The notes: generated by a model from the letters alone, not told the origin. A stretch of DNA of 24,591 bases from an uncultured Bacteroidaceae bacterium (GCA_934293005.1 CAKQYA010000034.1:1-24591); one strand, 5' to 3'; positions 6,808 through 14,604 are shown, counted from the stretch's first letter. Made by a program: numbers and translations.

Positions 6808-7800
6808 ATGGCAATTACAATAAAGGAAATCAACGAGCTTCGCAAGAAGACTCAGGCTGGTCTCATGGACTGCAAGAAGGCTCTTACAGAGGCTGAAGGC
6901 GATATGGAGGCTGCTATGGAAATCCTTCGCAAGAAGGGTCAGCTCGTTGCTGCTAAGCGTTCTGACCGTGAGGCTGCAGAGGGTTGCGTACTCGCTAAGG
7001 TCAATGGCAACTATGGTGCGATGATCGCTCTTAAATGTGAGACTGACTTCGTTGCTAAGAACGAGGACTTCGTTGGTCTTGCAAACAAGATCATTGACGC
7101 TATCGTTGCTGCAAAGTGCAAGAGCGTTGAAGAGGTTAACGCTCTCACTATCGACGGTGAAAACATCCTTGCTGCTGTCACAAACCGTTCAGGTGTAACA
7201 GGTGAGAAGATGGAGCTTGATGGCTTCGCTTACGTGGAAGGTGAGGATATCGTTGCATACAACCACATGAACCAGAATTTCCTCTGCGCTCTCGTAGTCC
7301 TCAACAAGAAGGGCTATGAAGAGGCTGGCAAGGGTGTTGCAATGCAGGTTGCTGCAATGTCTCCTATCGCTCTTGATGAAAACGGCGTTTCTCAGGAAGT
7401 AAAAGACCATGAGACAAAAAACGCTATAGAAAAGGCTAAGCAGAATCAGATTTCTAAGTCAGTTGAGAATGCTCTCAAGAAAGCTGGCATCAACCCTGCA
7501 CATGTTGACACAGATGATCACATTGAGTCAAACACAGCTAAGGGATGGATCACAGCAGAAGATGCTGCTAAGGCTCGCGAGATCAAGGCTACTGTTGCTA
7601 AGGAAGCTGAGGCTAACCTTAAGCCACAGATGATTGAGAACATTGCAAAGGGTATGGTCAACAAGTTCTTCAAAGAGAACTGTCTCCTTGACCAGGCTTA
7701 CATTGATGACAACAAGATTACTGTTGCGCAGTATCTCAAGAACATCGACAAGGACCTTACTGTTACAGACTTCAAGCGTTACACTCTTCGCGCTGAGTAA
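6808..7800 (+). CDS. tsf: Translation elongation factor Ts
   Basis: This 330-residue cytoplasmic protein is the guanine-nucleotide exchange factor for EF-Tu. The N-terminal UBA-like domain is clear (ITIKEINELRKKTQAGLMDCKKALTEA, about residues 3-50). The core contains the EF-Tu contact motif TDFVAKNEDF around residues 79-88. The protein is longer than the E. coli factor (283 residues), with extra sequence in the second half rich in Lys/Glu and Asn (about 185-260). From memory this matches the Bacteroidetes form. It is the last gene of the operon, followed 40 bp later by a strong terminator. Codon usage indicates high expression. Confidence 0.97.
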   Translation: MAITIKEINELRKKTQAGLMDCKKALTEAEGDMEAAMEILRKKGQLVAAKRSDREAAEGCVLAKVNGNYGAMIALKCETDFVAKNEDFVGLANKIIDAIVAAKCKSVEEVNALTIDGENILAAVTNRSGVTGEKMELDGFAYVEGEDIVAYNHMNQNFLCALVVLNKKGYEEAGKGVAMQVAAMSPIALDENGVSQEVKDHETKNAIEKAKQNQISKSVENALKKAGINPAHVDTDDHIESNTAKGWITAEDAAKAREIKATVAKEAEANLKPQMIENIAKGMVNKFFKENCLLDQAYIDDNKITVAQYLKNIDKDLTVTDFKRYTLRAE

Positions 7801-7840
7801 TAATTATCGATTACGAAGATAGAACAACAGTATTTTATAT

Positions 7841-7888
7841 AAATAATGGTGCATAGATAGCGTTATCTATGCACCATTATTTTTTTAT
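7841..7888 (+). terminator. Rho-independent terminator after tsf
   Basis: An 18-bp perfect stem (AATAATGGTGCATAGATA against its complement, about 7842-7859 and 7864-7881) with loop GCGT runs into a tract of T residues to 7887. It closes the ribosomal operon. The stem is unusually long. The opposite strand has an A/T-rich but interrupted T tract, so termination of the facing lipoprotein gene is possible but weaker. Confidence 0.92.
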
Positions 7889-7910
7889 AATCTCTTTTCT
7901 ATATTATTCT

Positions 7911-8101
7911 AAATATGTCATTAGACCGAAATATAAAGATTATTATGATATTATTGCTTCTGTTCAACTCTTGTCAGCATTTCTTTCGGCATCTTGCTTT
8001 CATTTGCGCTTCGATATAGCACGCTATGCCTTTAATGCTGGCTGTTGCAACATGTTCGAAACAAACACTAAAAAGATTTATAATCTAATGACCGATTGGG
8101 G
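7911..8101 (+). repeat. Intergenic repeat, copy 1 (about 190 bp, terminal inverted repeats)
   Basis: This segment aligns from end to end with 14668-14861 at about 84% identity by hand count, with only two single-base gaps. The ends are inverted: GTCATTAGA at 7917-7925 and TCTAATGAC at 8084-8092. Interior hairpins such as ATAG-CACG-CTAT (8015-8026) and TTCGA/TCGAA (8010-8014 with 8056-8060) are shared with copy 2. This copy is more degenerate: the outer CCC/GGG end is lost on the left, and an internal stem that is perfect in copy 2 keeps only 8 of 13 pairs here. It begins about 23 bp after the tsf terminator and ends 17 bp before the stop of the facing lipoprotein gene. Confidence 0.85.
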
Positions 8102-8118
8102 TTTAATAATGTTTTGTG

Positions 8119-8694
8119 TTAGAATGATTGTCTTTCTTTTTTTTCTTTGTAGAACCTAATCTTTATTTCAGCTTTTTCTTTCTTCTTTTTAGCGTTGTCA
8201 AGTTCATGCATTGTGTTAGCGAGAGCGTGGCACTTTGCTACAGCCTCGGTGTCTTTGGATGATAGATTGCTTGGAAGCTGCTTTGTATAATCGTCTTTGT
8301 CGAGGTCGATCTCTGTGAATGTGTATTGGCGCTGCTTGTCAATGTTCACAAGGAGCAGTTTGCCTGATTCTTCCACCTCGGGAAAAAACTTAAACTTGGA
8401 TTTGTTGCCCGCATGTTGTGGCAACACATAATAGCCCATTGTCTGGTATTTTTCTTGTTTCTCAAAGACGAACCCTTGTTTTAGATCTTCGAGTTCGATT
8501 TCCTTGAATGCTATTATACTGTCAGCCTCTTGCATTTCATGGCGTGCGCTTGCCAAGTCTGTAGAATCTTGTTGACGGATTTCTGCTTTGCGCTGTTCCA
8601 CACGCGATGGCTTGTTGTCGCATGAAAATATGATGGTCATGGCTGAAGCGGTCAACAGTATTGAAAGCGTTTTCTGATACGATGTTCTCATCAT
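8119..8694 (-). CDS. Small predicted lipoprotein, function unknown
   Basis: This 191-residue predicted lipoprotein has an N-terminal hydrophobic signal (about residues 9-22) and a lipobox ending at Cys25 (TIIFSC), so it should be anchored in a membrane on the periplasmic side. After the cysteine come a charged helix-prone stretch (about 30-70, probably coiled coil), a mixed beta-rich middle (about 75-145), and a strongly Lys/Glu-rich C-terminal helix (KKKKEKAEIKIRFYKEKKER). I do not recognise a named domain. I chose the ATG at 8694 because a start at 8781 lies upstream of the predicted promoter and adds a polar leader before the signal peptide. It is a single gene transcribed toward tsf. Confidence 0.75.
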   Translation of the reverse strand: MMRTSYQKTLSILLTASAMTIIFSCDNKPSRVEQRKAEIRQQDSTDLASARHEMQEADSIIAFKEIELEDLKQGFVFEKQEKYQTMGYYVLPQHAGNKSKFKFFPEVEESGKLLLVNIDKQRQYTFTEIDLDKDDYTKQLPSNLSSKDTEAVAKCHALANTMHELDNAKKKKEKAEIKIRFYKEKKERQSF

Positions 8695-8739
8695 TTTTAT
8701 TGGTGGTTGATGTCTGTGAAACAAAACTTTGATTTTGTG

Positions 8740-8747
8740 CAAAGATA
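8740..8747 (-). promoter_or_regulatory. -7 box for the lipoprotein gene
   Basis: The minus strand reads TATCTTTG, a perfect TAnnTTTG match. The predicted start near 8733 leaves about 39 nt of leader before the ATG at 8694 and argues against the longer reading frame. The -33 region is not a clear TTG. Confidence 0.6.
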
Positions 8748-8819
8748 GCCTTTTTGTCTGTAAATGACACGTTATAAGCATGTTTTTTTAAATCAGTATG
8801 CTGATAAATGACGATTCCC

Positions 8820-8850
8820 TTTCGTGTTTTAGTCACTTTTACTATCTTTG
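8820..8850 (+). promoter_or_regulatory. Promoter for cca and probably the genes that follow
   Basis: TATCTTTG at 8843-8850 is a perfect -7 box. TTTCG at 8820-8824, 18 bp upstream, is an imperfect -33 box. Transcription would begin near 8857, about 22 nt before the first ATG of cca. Confidence 0.65.
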
Positions 8851-8878
8851 TACTTCAAATTATACTACTGACTATTAA

Positions 8879-10396
8879 ATGATGAAAACACTCACTTTAG
8901 AGGAAAGAAAGCATTTGCTTGACCACCCATTCTTCCATCTCATTTCAGAAGCAGCAGAAGAATTAGGACTTGAATGTTATATCATAGGCGGATGGGTTAG
9001 AGATCTTTATCTTGGCAGGCCATCCAAAGATATAGATATAGTGGTTGTAGACAATGCAAAGAAGGTGGAGAGGCCAGGTGTGGCAATAGCTGAGGTTCTC
9101 AAGGCAAAAATAGGAAAAAAGGTTCATCTTGCAATATATCGCAATTTTGGCACAGCCCAGCTTAAACACAAGAATCTTGAGATTGAGTTTGTTGGAGCTC
9201 GAAAAGAAAGCTATGATCGCAAGTCGCGCAAGCCGGTAACAGAAGACGGCACATTGGAAGAAGACCAAAACAGACGTGACTTCACTATCAACGCAATGGC
9301 TTTGTGCCTTAATAAAGGGCGTGAGGGCGAACTCGTTGACCCTTTTGACGGATTGTATGATTTGGAGGATGGAGTCATTGTTACTCCCCTTGATCCTGAC
9401 ATCACTTTCAGTGACGACCCTTTGCGTATGATGAGATGTGTGCGTTTCGCCACTCAGCTTAATTTTAAAATTGAAGAGCGCACTTTTGATGCTCTTGGGC
9501 GAAACAAGGAGCGGATTAAAATCATTTCAAAGGAGAGGGTATCGGACGAATTGAACAAGATAATGCTGTCACCAGAACCATCGAGGGGTTTTGTGGAGCT
9601 TGATCGCTGCGGACTTCTGCCACTCATATTCCCAGAACTGGCGCAGTTGCAGGGAGTGGAGACGAGAAACGGACGTGCGCATAAGGACAATTTCTATCAC
9701 ACGCTTGAGGTGCTTGATAACGTGGCAAGGGCTACTGCTGATTATAAGAATGTGCCGAAAGGCTCAGATAAGTGGGAATCAGTCAAAGACCATGTGCTTT
9801 GGCTCAGATGGGCGGCTTTGCTGCATGACATAGGCAAACCTAAGTCGAAAAGGTTTGACCCTCTGCAAGGATGGACCTTTCATAGCCACAACGATATAGG
9901 CGAGAGGATGATACCTGGCATATTCCGCAGGATGAAATTGCCGATGAACGAAAAGATGAAGTTTGTGCAGAAGCTCGTGCAGTTGCACATGCGGCCCATC
10001 GCGATATCGGATGAGGAAGTGACTGACAGCGCTGTGAGGCGGCTCTTGTTTGAGGCTGGAGACGACATTGATGACCTGATGCTTCTATGTACAGCCGACA
10101 TCACATCGAAGAATGAGATGAAGAAAACGCGCTTCAGGGAAAACTACCAGATGGTGAAGACAAAACTGGTGGAGCTTGAGGAGAAAGACCGCATACGCAA
10201 TTTCCAGCCGCCTGTCACTGGCGAGGAAATCATGCAAATCTTTGGACTTAAGCCAAGCAGGCCTGTTGGCGTGCTGAAGAATGTCGTAAAGGAAGCCATC
10301 CTCGACGGGCTTATTCCCAATGAGCATGAGGCTGCAAAGCGGCTGCTCTATGAAGAGGCTGCAAAAATGGGGCTATCGCCTGTCAATGAGAAATGA
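8879..10396 (+). CDS. cca: CCA-adding tRNA nucleotidyltransferase with HD domain
   Basis: This 505-residue cytoplasmic enzyme of the class II nucleotidyltransferase family should add or repair the 3' CCA end of tRNAs. The N-terminal nucleotidyltransferase domain shows IIGGWVRDLYLGRPSKDIDIV (residues 35-55) with the catalytic Asp51-x-Asp53 pair, and the RRDFTINAMAL motif near 137-147. After the RNA-binding helices, an HD-type phosphohydrolase domain begins near residue 270, with His in DNFYHTLEV and the HD pair in LRWAALLHDIGKPKS. The length matches bacterial CCA enzymes with an HD domain. Two adjacent ATGs (8879, 8882) could both start it. A GH105 gene follows after 33 bp. A poly(A) polymerase role is possible from homology but less likely given the HD domain. 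Confidence 0.93.
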   Translation: MMKTLTLEERKHLLDHPFFHLISEAAEELGLECYIIGGWVRDLYLGRPSKDIDIVVVDNAKKVERPGVAIAEVLKAKIGKKVHLAIYRNFGTAQLKHKNLEIEFVGARKESYDRKSRKPVTEDGTLEEDQNRRDFTINAMALCLNKGREGELVDPFDGLYDLEDGVIVTPLDPDITFSDDPLRMMRCVRFATQLNFKIEERTFDALGRNKERIKIISKERVSDELNKIMLSPEPSRGFVELDRCGLLPLIFPELAQLQGVETRNGRAHKDNFYHTLEVLDNVARATADYKNVPKGSDKWESVKDHVLWLRWAALLHDIGKPKSKRFDPLQGWTFHSHNDIGERMIPGIFRRMKLPMNEKMKFVQKLVQLHMRPIAISDEEVTDSAVRRLLFEAGDDIDDLMLLCTADITSKNEMKKTRFRENYQMVKTKLVELEEKDRIRNFQPPVTGEEIMQIFGLKPSRPVGVLKNVVKEAILDGLIPNEHEAAKRLLYEEAAKMGLSPVNEK

Positions 10397-10429
10397 TAAA
10401 AACAACTAACTGATAAAAACCTAACAGAC

Positions 10430-11548
10430 ATGAAGAAAATCATTATGTTTGCACTCGGAGCAACTATGATGGCTCAGGCAACCATGGCGCAGACAAAGCA
10501 GGAGGTGATAACTGCTATTGAAAAAGTTAATGACTACTGGCAGAGTCATAATTCGGCCAGATGCAGGGGATTTTGGGACAATGCGGCTTATTTCACAGGC
10601 AATCAAGAAGTGTATAAGCTGACAGGCAAGAAGCAATATCTCGACTATTCGGTCGAATGGGCAGAATACAATCGTTGGAAGGGAGCCACACAGACAGATA
10701 AAAGCAAGTGGCTTTACAAAACATACGGTGAAGGCATGAACCATGTGCTGTTTGCTGATTGGCAGATATGCTTTCAGGTATATATAGATCTTTACAAGCA
10801 GGAGCATAGAGCTGAGAGGTTGCAGCGTGCTTTGGAGGTGATGTGTTATCAGGCTTCAACAAAGGATAAGGACTACTGGTGGTGGTCGGACGCTTTGTAT
10901 ATGGGCTTGCCTATCTTCACAAAGCTGTACACTGTGACGCATGACCAAAAATTGCTTGACAAACAGTATGAGTGCTTCTGCTGGACTGACAGCCTTCTCT
11001 TTGACAAAGACGAGCAACTTTATTACCGTGATGACAAGTATGTGTATCCGAAGGTGAAGACTGCATGCAACGGCGGCAAATCGTTTTGGTCCCGTGGCGC
11101 AGGCTGGGTGCTTGCAGGGCTTGCAAAGGTGCTGCAGGATTTGCCAAAAGACAGCAAATACAGAGCTATGTATGTGGACCGTTTCCAGCAGCTTGCCGCT
11201 GGTGTGGCACGTTGTCAGCAGCCTGAGGGATATTGGACTCGTTCGCTGCTCTGCCCTGACGATGCGCCTGGTTATGAGACATCAGGCACAGCCTTCTTTA
11301 CATATGGCCTTCTTTGGGGCGTAAATAATGGCTTGCTTTCAGCCAAGCAGTATCAGCCCACAATAGATAAGGCATGGAAATATCTTTATGAGACAGCATT
11401 GCAGCCGGATGGCAGCATAGGCTATGTGCAGCCTATTGGTGAAAAGCCTGATCCTACTCGCACCGTCAATGCTAAGTCGCAAGCTCCTTTTGGCACTGGC
11501 GCATGGTTGCTTGCAGCATGCGAGTACACTAAATACATCAAGAAGTGA
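10430..11548 (+). CDS. GH105-family unsaturated glucuronyl/galacturonyl hydrolase, secreted
   Basis: This 372-residue glycoside hydrolase of family 105 (YteR/YesR-like) has an (alpha/alpha)6-barrel fold. Such enzymes remove the unsaturated uronic acid left at the non-reducing end by polysaccharide lyases, for example from rhamnogalacturonan or ulvan. A signal peptide is visible (hydrophobic stretch up to ATMAQ, residue 21), so it should act in the periplasm or at the surface. Family stretches are WWSDALYMGLP (151-161, with Asp154 a likely catalytic residue), FWSRGAGWVLAGLAKVL (219-235), YETSGTAFFTYGLLWG (282-297) and a C-terminal GTGAWLLAACEY. It lies 33 bp after cca with no SusC/SusD pair or lyase beside it. 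The exact substrate cannot be read from the sequence. Confidence 0.87.
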   Translation: MKKIIMFALGATMMAQATMAQTKQEVITAIEKVNDYWQSHNSARCRGFWDNAAYFTGNQEVYKLTGKKQYLDYSVEWAEYNRWKGATQTDKSKWLYKTYGEGMNHVLFADWQICFQVYIDLYKQEHRAERLQRALEVMCYQASTKDKDYWWWSDALYMGLPIFTKLYTVTHDQKLLDKQYECFCWTDSLLFDKDEQLYYRDDKYVYPKVKTACNGGKSFWSRGAGWVLAGLAKVLQDLPKDSKYRAMYVDRFQQLAAGVARCQQPEGYWTRSLLCPDDAPGYETSGTAFFTYGLLWGVNNGLLSAKQYQPTIDKAWKYLYETALQPDGSIGYVQPIGEKPDPTRTVNAKSQAPFGTGAWLLAACEYTKYIKK

Positions 11549-11568
11549 CTTGATCATGAATGTAGCGC

Positions 11569-11615
11569 ACCCGTTGATGAAGATGCCTCCTTGCCAGGCG
11601 TTGGCATCAGCGGGT
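11569..11615 (+). other. Hairpin in the GH105-lpxK gap
   Basis: ACCCGTTGATG at 11569-11579 pairs with CATCAGCGGGT at 11605-11615 (11 bp with one wobble). Inside, GATGCC 11582-11587 can instead pair with GGCATC 11603-11608. No T tract follows, so it is not a standard terminator. It may stabilise or process the mRNA upstream of lpxK. Confidence 0.45.
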
Positions 11616-11634
11616 CGTTTATGAATAACCTAAT

Positions 11635-12663
11635 ATGGTGATGAAGGAAGGGAACCACATAAAAATATATCATTGGCTCTTGCCGATAGCATGGCTGTAC
11701 GGATTGGGAGTGAGAGTGCGCAACAAGATGTTTGATGCAGGCCTTCTGCAATCTCGAAAGTTCGACTGTCCTGTCATCTGTGTCGGCAATATCACTGTTG
11801 GAGGCACTGGCAAGACTCCTCATACAGAGTATCTCATACGTCTTCTCAAAGAACGCTATCGCGTATCCACGCTCAGCCGTGGCTACAAGAGGAGAACGCA
11901 TGGCTTTATCATAGCTGATGCGCATTCTACCGTGGCCGACATCGGAGATGAGCCTTGTCAGATGAAACGTAAGTTTCCTGATGCCATTGTTGCTGTAGAC
12001 GCTGACAGGTGTCATGGCATAGAGCAGCTCATGTCTCTCGACGAGCAGTCGAAGCCAGAGGTGGTGCTGCTTGACGATGCCTATCAGCACAGGTATGTGA
12101 AGGCGGGGCTTAACATGCTGCTTATGGATTTCCATCGTGTCACTTATAAAGACCAATTATTGCCAGCCGGACGTTTGCGAGAACCGCATGCAGGCATACG
12201 CAGAGCTGATCTGGTGGTGGTCACTAAGTGTCCTTCTGACATGACAGATGAGGATATGGGCAGCATTGCACATTCGCTTGGATTGTCAAAACACCAGAAA
12301 TTGTTTTTCACGCGTTATGCTTACCCTAAACAATTGAATGCTGGTGAACGCCCCGTGTTGCTTACAGGCATAGCTTCGCCCCAACAGATGCTTGAGGATA
12401 TGAGGAGGATGGTGCCAGATGTTCAACTGCTGAGTTTTCCTGACCACCACAACTTCACTCAAGAGGATTTGAATCGAATCAGGCAAGAGACGCAGGGACG
12501 CACAATACTGACTACGGAGAAAGATTTCACTCGGCTGCATGGACTTGACAATGTGGTAGTGGTGCCCATAGAGGTGCAGTTTGTCGGAAATAGCAAAGAA
12601 GATTTTGATAATACTATTTTAAACTATGTGAGGCTATCCTTGCATGAGAACAATAAGGAATAA
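11635..12663 (+). CDS. lpxK: Tetraacyldisaccharide 4'-kinase (lipid A biosynthesis)
   Basis: This 342-residue inner-membrane-associated kinase phosphorylates the 4' position of the tetraacyl disaccharide-1-phosphate precursor in lipid A synthesis. The P-loop is distinctive: VGNITVGGTGKTPH (50-63). It is followed by STLSRGYKRRTHG, GDEPCQMKRKFPDAIVAVD and VVLLDDAYQHRYV, all typical of LpxK. A short hydrophobic N-terminal segment (WLLPIAWLYGLGV) is consistent with membrane association. The start is ATG 11635 or the in-frame ATG at 11641. thiL follows after only 6 bp, so the two are surely co-transcribed. Presence of lpxK confirms a Gram-negative, lipid A-making host. Confidence 0.94.
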   Translation: MVMKEGNHIKIYHWLLPIAWLYGLGVRVRNKMFDAGLLQSRKFDCPVICVGNITVGGTGKTPHTEYLIRLLKERYRVSTLSRGYKRRTHGFIIADAHSTVADIGDEPCQMKRKFPDAIVAVDADRCHGIEQLMSLDEQSKPEVVLLDDAYQHRYVKAGLNMLLMDFHRVTYKDQLLPAGRLREPHAGIRRADLVVVTKCPSDMTDEDMGSIAHSLGLSKHQKLFFTRYAYPKQLNAGERPVLLTGIASPQQMLEDMRRMVPDVQLLSFPDHHNFTQEDLNRIRQETQGRTILTTEKDFTRLHGLDNVVVVPIEVQFVGNSKEDFDNTILNYVRLSLHENNKE

Positions 12664-12669
12664 CAATAT

Positions 12670-13731
12670 ATGGGAACAGAAATATCTACAATAGGAGAGT
12701 TTGGCTTGATAAAGCGTCTGACGGATAATATTGAGATTAAAAACGCAGAGACGCATTATGGTGTTGGCGATGACTGTGCGGTGCTTCATTATGGAGACGA
12801 CAAGGATGTGCTGGTCACTACCGACATGCTGATGGAAGGTGTGCATTTTGACCTTACATACATGCCTCTTAAACATTTGGGCTATAAGTCAGCGATGGTT
12901 AATCTTTCTGACATATATGCTATGGGAGGAACGCCTAAGCAAATCACGGTGAGTGTGGCTTTGAGCAAGCGTTTCAGCATAGAAGATATGGAAGATTTTT
13001 ATGCCGGCATGCGAATAGCGTGTGATGCTCATGGCGTGGACATTGTTGGCGGCGATACCACAAGCTCGCGCACAGGCATAGCTATTTCCATCACCGCTAT
13101 AGGAGAGGTGGAAAAAGGCAAGGCCATTTATCGCAACGGCGCAAAGGAAACTGACCTTATATGTGTGAGTGGCGATTTGGGAGCTGCATATATGGGGCTT
13201 CAGCTTTTGGAGAGGGAAAAAGACGTGTATTATAAGATGATAAATGAGGCTAAGACTGATGCTGAGCGCATGGCAATATCCCAGCCAGACTTCAGCGGCA
13301 GGGAGTATTTGCTTGAGAGGCAAATGAAGCCAGAAGCTCGCCGCGACATCATTGAGGCTCTGCGTAAGGCTGGAGTGCAGCCCTCTGCAATGATGGATGT
13401 GAGTGATGGACTTTCTTCAGAACTGTTGCATATATGCACTCAAAGCAAGTGTGGATGTCGTGTGTATGAAGAAAGAATACCTATAGATTACCAAACTGCT
13501 GTGATGTGTGATGAGATGAACATGAATCTTACCACAGCTGCCATGAATGGAGGTGAAGATTATGAGTTGCTTTTCACCGTGCCTATTGCAGACCATGATA
13601 AGATTGAGCAGATGAAAGGCGTGAAGATGATAGGCCATATCACGAAAGCAGACCTTGGATGTGCGCTCATCACACGTGACGGCACTGAGTTTGAACTTAA
13701 GGCGCAAGGGTGGAATCCTTTGAAAGATTGA
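12670..13731 (+). CDS. thiL: Thiamine-monophosphate kinase
   Basis: This 353-residue ATP-dependent enzyme converts thiamine monophosphate to thiamine diphosphate, the last step of the cofactor pathway. It belongs to the PurM/ThiL fold. Visible motifs are IGEFGLIKRL at the N terminus, GVGDDCAVL (31-39), VTTDMLMEGVHFDL (49-62), GYKSAMVNLSDIYAMGGTPK and the Asp-rich VDIVGGDTTSS, plus MMDVSDGLSSEL in the second half. These Asp residues bind Mg-ATP in the family. The start ATG lies 6 bp after lpxK. nagB begins 32 bp after the stop. No TPP riboswitch is seen upstream. The length is within the normal range. Confidence 0.94.
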   Translation: MGTEISTIGEFGLIKRLTDNIEIKNAETHYGVGDDCAVLHYGDDKDVLVTTDMLMEGVHFDLTYMPLKHLGYKSAMVNLSDIYAMGGTPKQITVSVALSKRFSIEDMEDFYAGMRIACDAHGVDIVGGDTTSSRTGIAISITAIGEVEKGKAIYRNGAKETDLICVSGDLGAAYMGLQLLEREKDVYYKMINEAKTDAERMAISQPDFSGREYLLERQMKPEARRDIIEALRKAGVQPSAMMDVSDGLSSELLHICTQSKCGCRVYEERIPIDYQTAVMCDEMNMNLTTAAMNGGEDYELLFTVPIADHDKIEQMKGVKMIGHITKADLGCALITRDGTEFELKAQGWNPLKD

Positions 13732-13763
13732 AACAGAATAATAAACTTAATATCATAAATATT

Positions 13764-14555
13764 ATGAGAGTGATTATCGAACCAGATTATGACGCCCTGT
13801 CGAAATGGGCTGCTAAATATGTGGCGGATAAAATAAATGCCGTATTTCAGAATGAGAAAAGGCCATTTGTGCTTGGATGTCCTACTGGGTCTTCTCCAAT
13901 AGGACTTTACCGCGAATTGATAGAGATGTATAAGGCTGGCACTATATCGTTTAAGAATGTGGTTACGTTTAATATGGATGAATATGTCAATTTGCCTGAA
14001 GATCATCCAGAGAGCTATCACAGTTTTATGTGGAATAATTTCTTCAGTCACATCGACATCAAGCCTGAGAATGTGCATATACTCAACGGCAATGCTCCTG
14101 ACCTGGTGGCAGAATGCGACAATTATGAGCGTCTGATAGCAGAGGCTGGTGGTGTTGACTTGTTTATCGGGGGAATCGGACCTGATGGACATTTGGCATT
14201 TAATGAGCCAGGCAGTTCGCTGGCTTCTCGCACACGAATAAAGACACTTACCACAGACACTATTCATGCTAACAGCCGTTTCTTCAATGGCGATCTCAAT
14301 CTTGTGCCTAAGCAGGCGCTCACAGTAGGGATAGGCACAGTGATGGACGCTAAAGAGGTGCTGCTTGTGTGCAGCGGCCACAATAAGGCTCGTGCGTTGA
14401 AGCATTGCATTGATGGCGACATCAGCCATAAGTGGACATCGTCCATGCTGCAGATGCATCCTCATGCAATGGTTGTGTGTGACGAGGATGCTTGCGATGA
14501 GCTGACTGTTGGCACATATAAATATTATCTTGACAAGGAGAGAGGCAATCTGTAG
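13764..14555 (+). CDS. nagB: Glucosamine-6-phosphate deaminase
   Basis: This 263-residue cytoplasmic enzyme converts glucosamine 6-phosphate to fructose 6-phosphate and ammonia, linking amino-sugar use to glycolysis. Catalytic residues fall at the same numbers as in E. coli NagB: Asp72 (NMDEYVNL), Asp141, His143 and Glu148 in GIGPDGHLAFNEPGS. The phosphate-binding loop LGCPTGSSPIGLYREL (37-52) is also present. I chose the ATG at 13764 (MRVIIEPDYDALS) because it gives the normal family length and start; the frame extends 54 bases upstream into the end of thiL. It is the last gene of the cca-to-nagB run and is followed by a strong terminator. The neighbours are unrelated in function. Confidence 0.96.
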   Translation: MRVIIEPDYDALSKWAAKYVADKINAVFQNEKRPFVLGCPTGSSPIGLYRELIEMYKAGTISFKNVVTFNMDEYVNLPEDHPESYHSFMWNNFFSHIDIKPENVHILNGNAPDLVAECDNYERLIAEAGGVDLFIGGIGPDGHLAFNEPGSSLASRTRIKTLTTDTIHANSRFFNGDLNLVPKQALTVGIGTVMDAKEVLLVCSGHNKARALKHCIDGDISHKWTSSMLQMHPHAMVVCDEDACDELTVGTYKYYLDKERGNL

Positions 14556-14565
14556 GAAGCTCAAA

Positions 14566-14604
14566 AAAAGGCGTAACCGTCATTATTGACAGGTTACGCC
14601 TTTT
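14566..14604. terminator. Bidirectional-looking terminator after nagB
   Basis: A 13-bp perfect stem, AAAAGGCGTAACC 14566-14578 with GGTTACGCCTTTT 14592-14604, is extended inward by GTCA/TGAC. It is preceded by an A tract from 14563, which reads as a T tract on the other strand. It sits between convergent genes and could stop transcription from both sides. Confidence 0.88.

Noticed and set aside
7869..8159. 96-residue plus-strand open frame across the tsf terminator and repeat copy 1
   Set aside because: It starts inside the terminator stem, has no promoter or ribosome site, and its frame is shifted relative to copy 2. The codon-position pattern is kept as a finding rather than a gene call.
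8692..8781. Longer N terminus for the lipoprotein gene, starting at 8781
   Set aside because: It would begin upstream of the predicted promoter and place a polar stretch before the signal peptide.
13710..13763. Upstream start for nagB within the end of thiL
   Set aside because: It adds 18 residues not seen in the family. The ATG at 13764 gives E. coli-like numbering of all catalytic residues.
13560..14564. 334-residue minus-strand open frame opposite thiL and nagB
   Set aside because: It lies entirely antisense to two well-supported enzymes with intact catalytic motifs, and its product resembles nothing I know.
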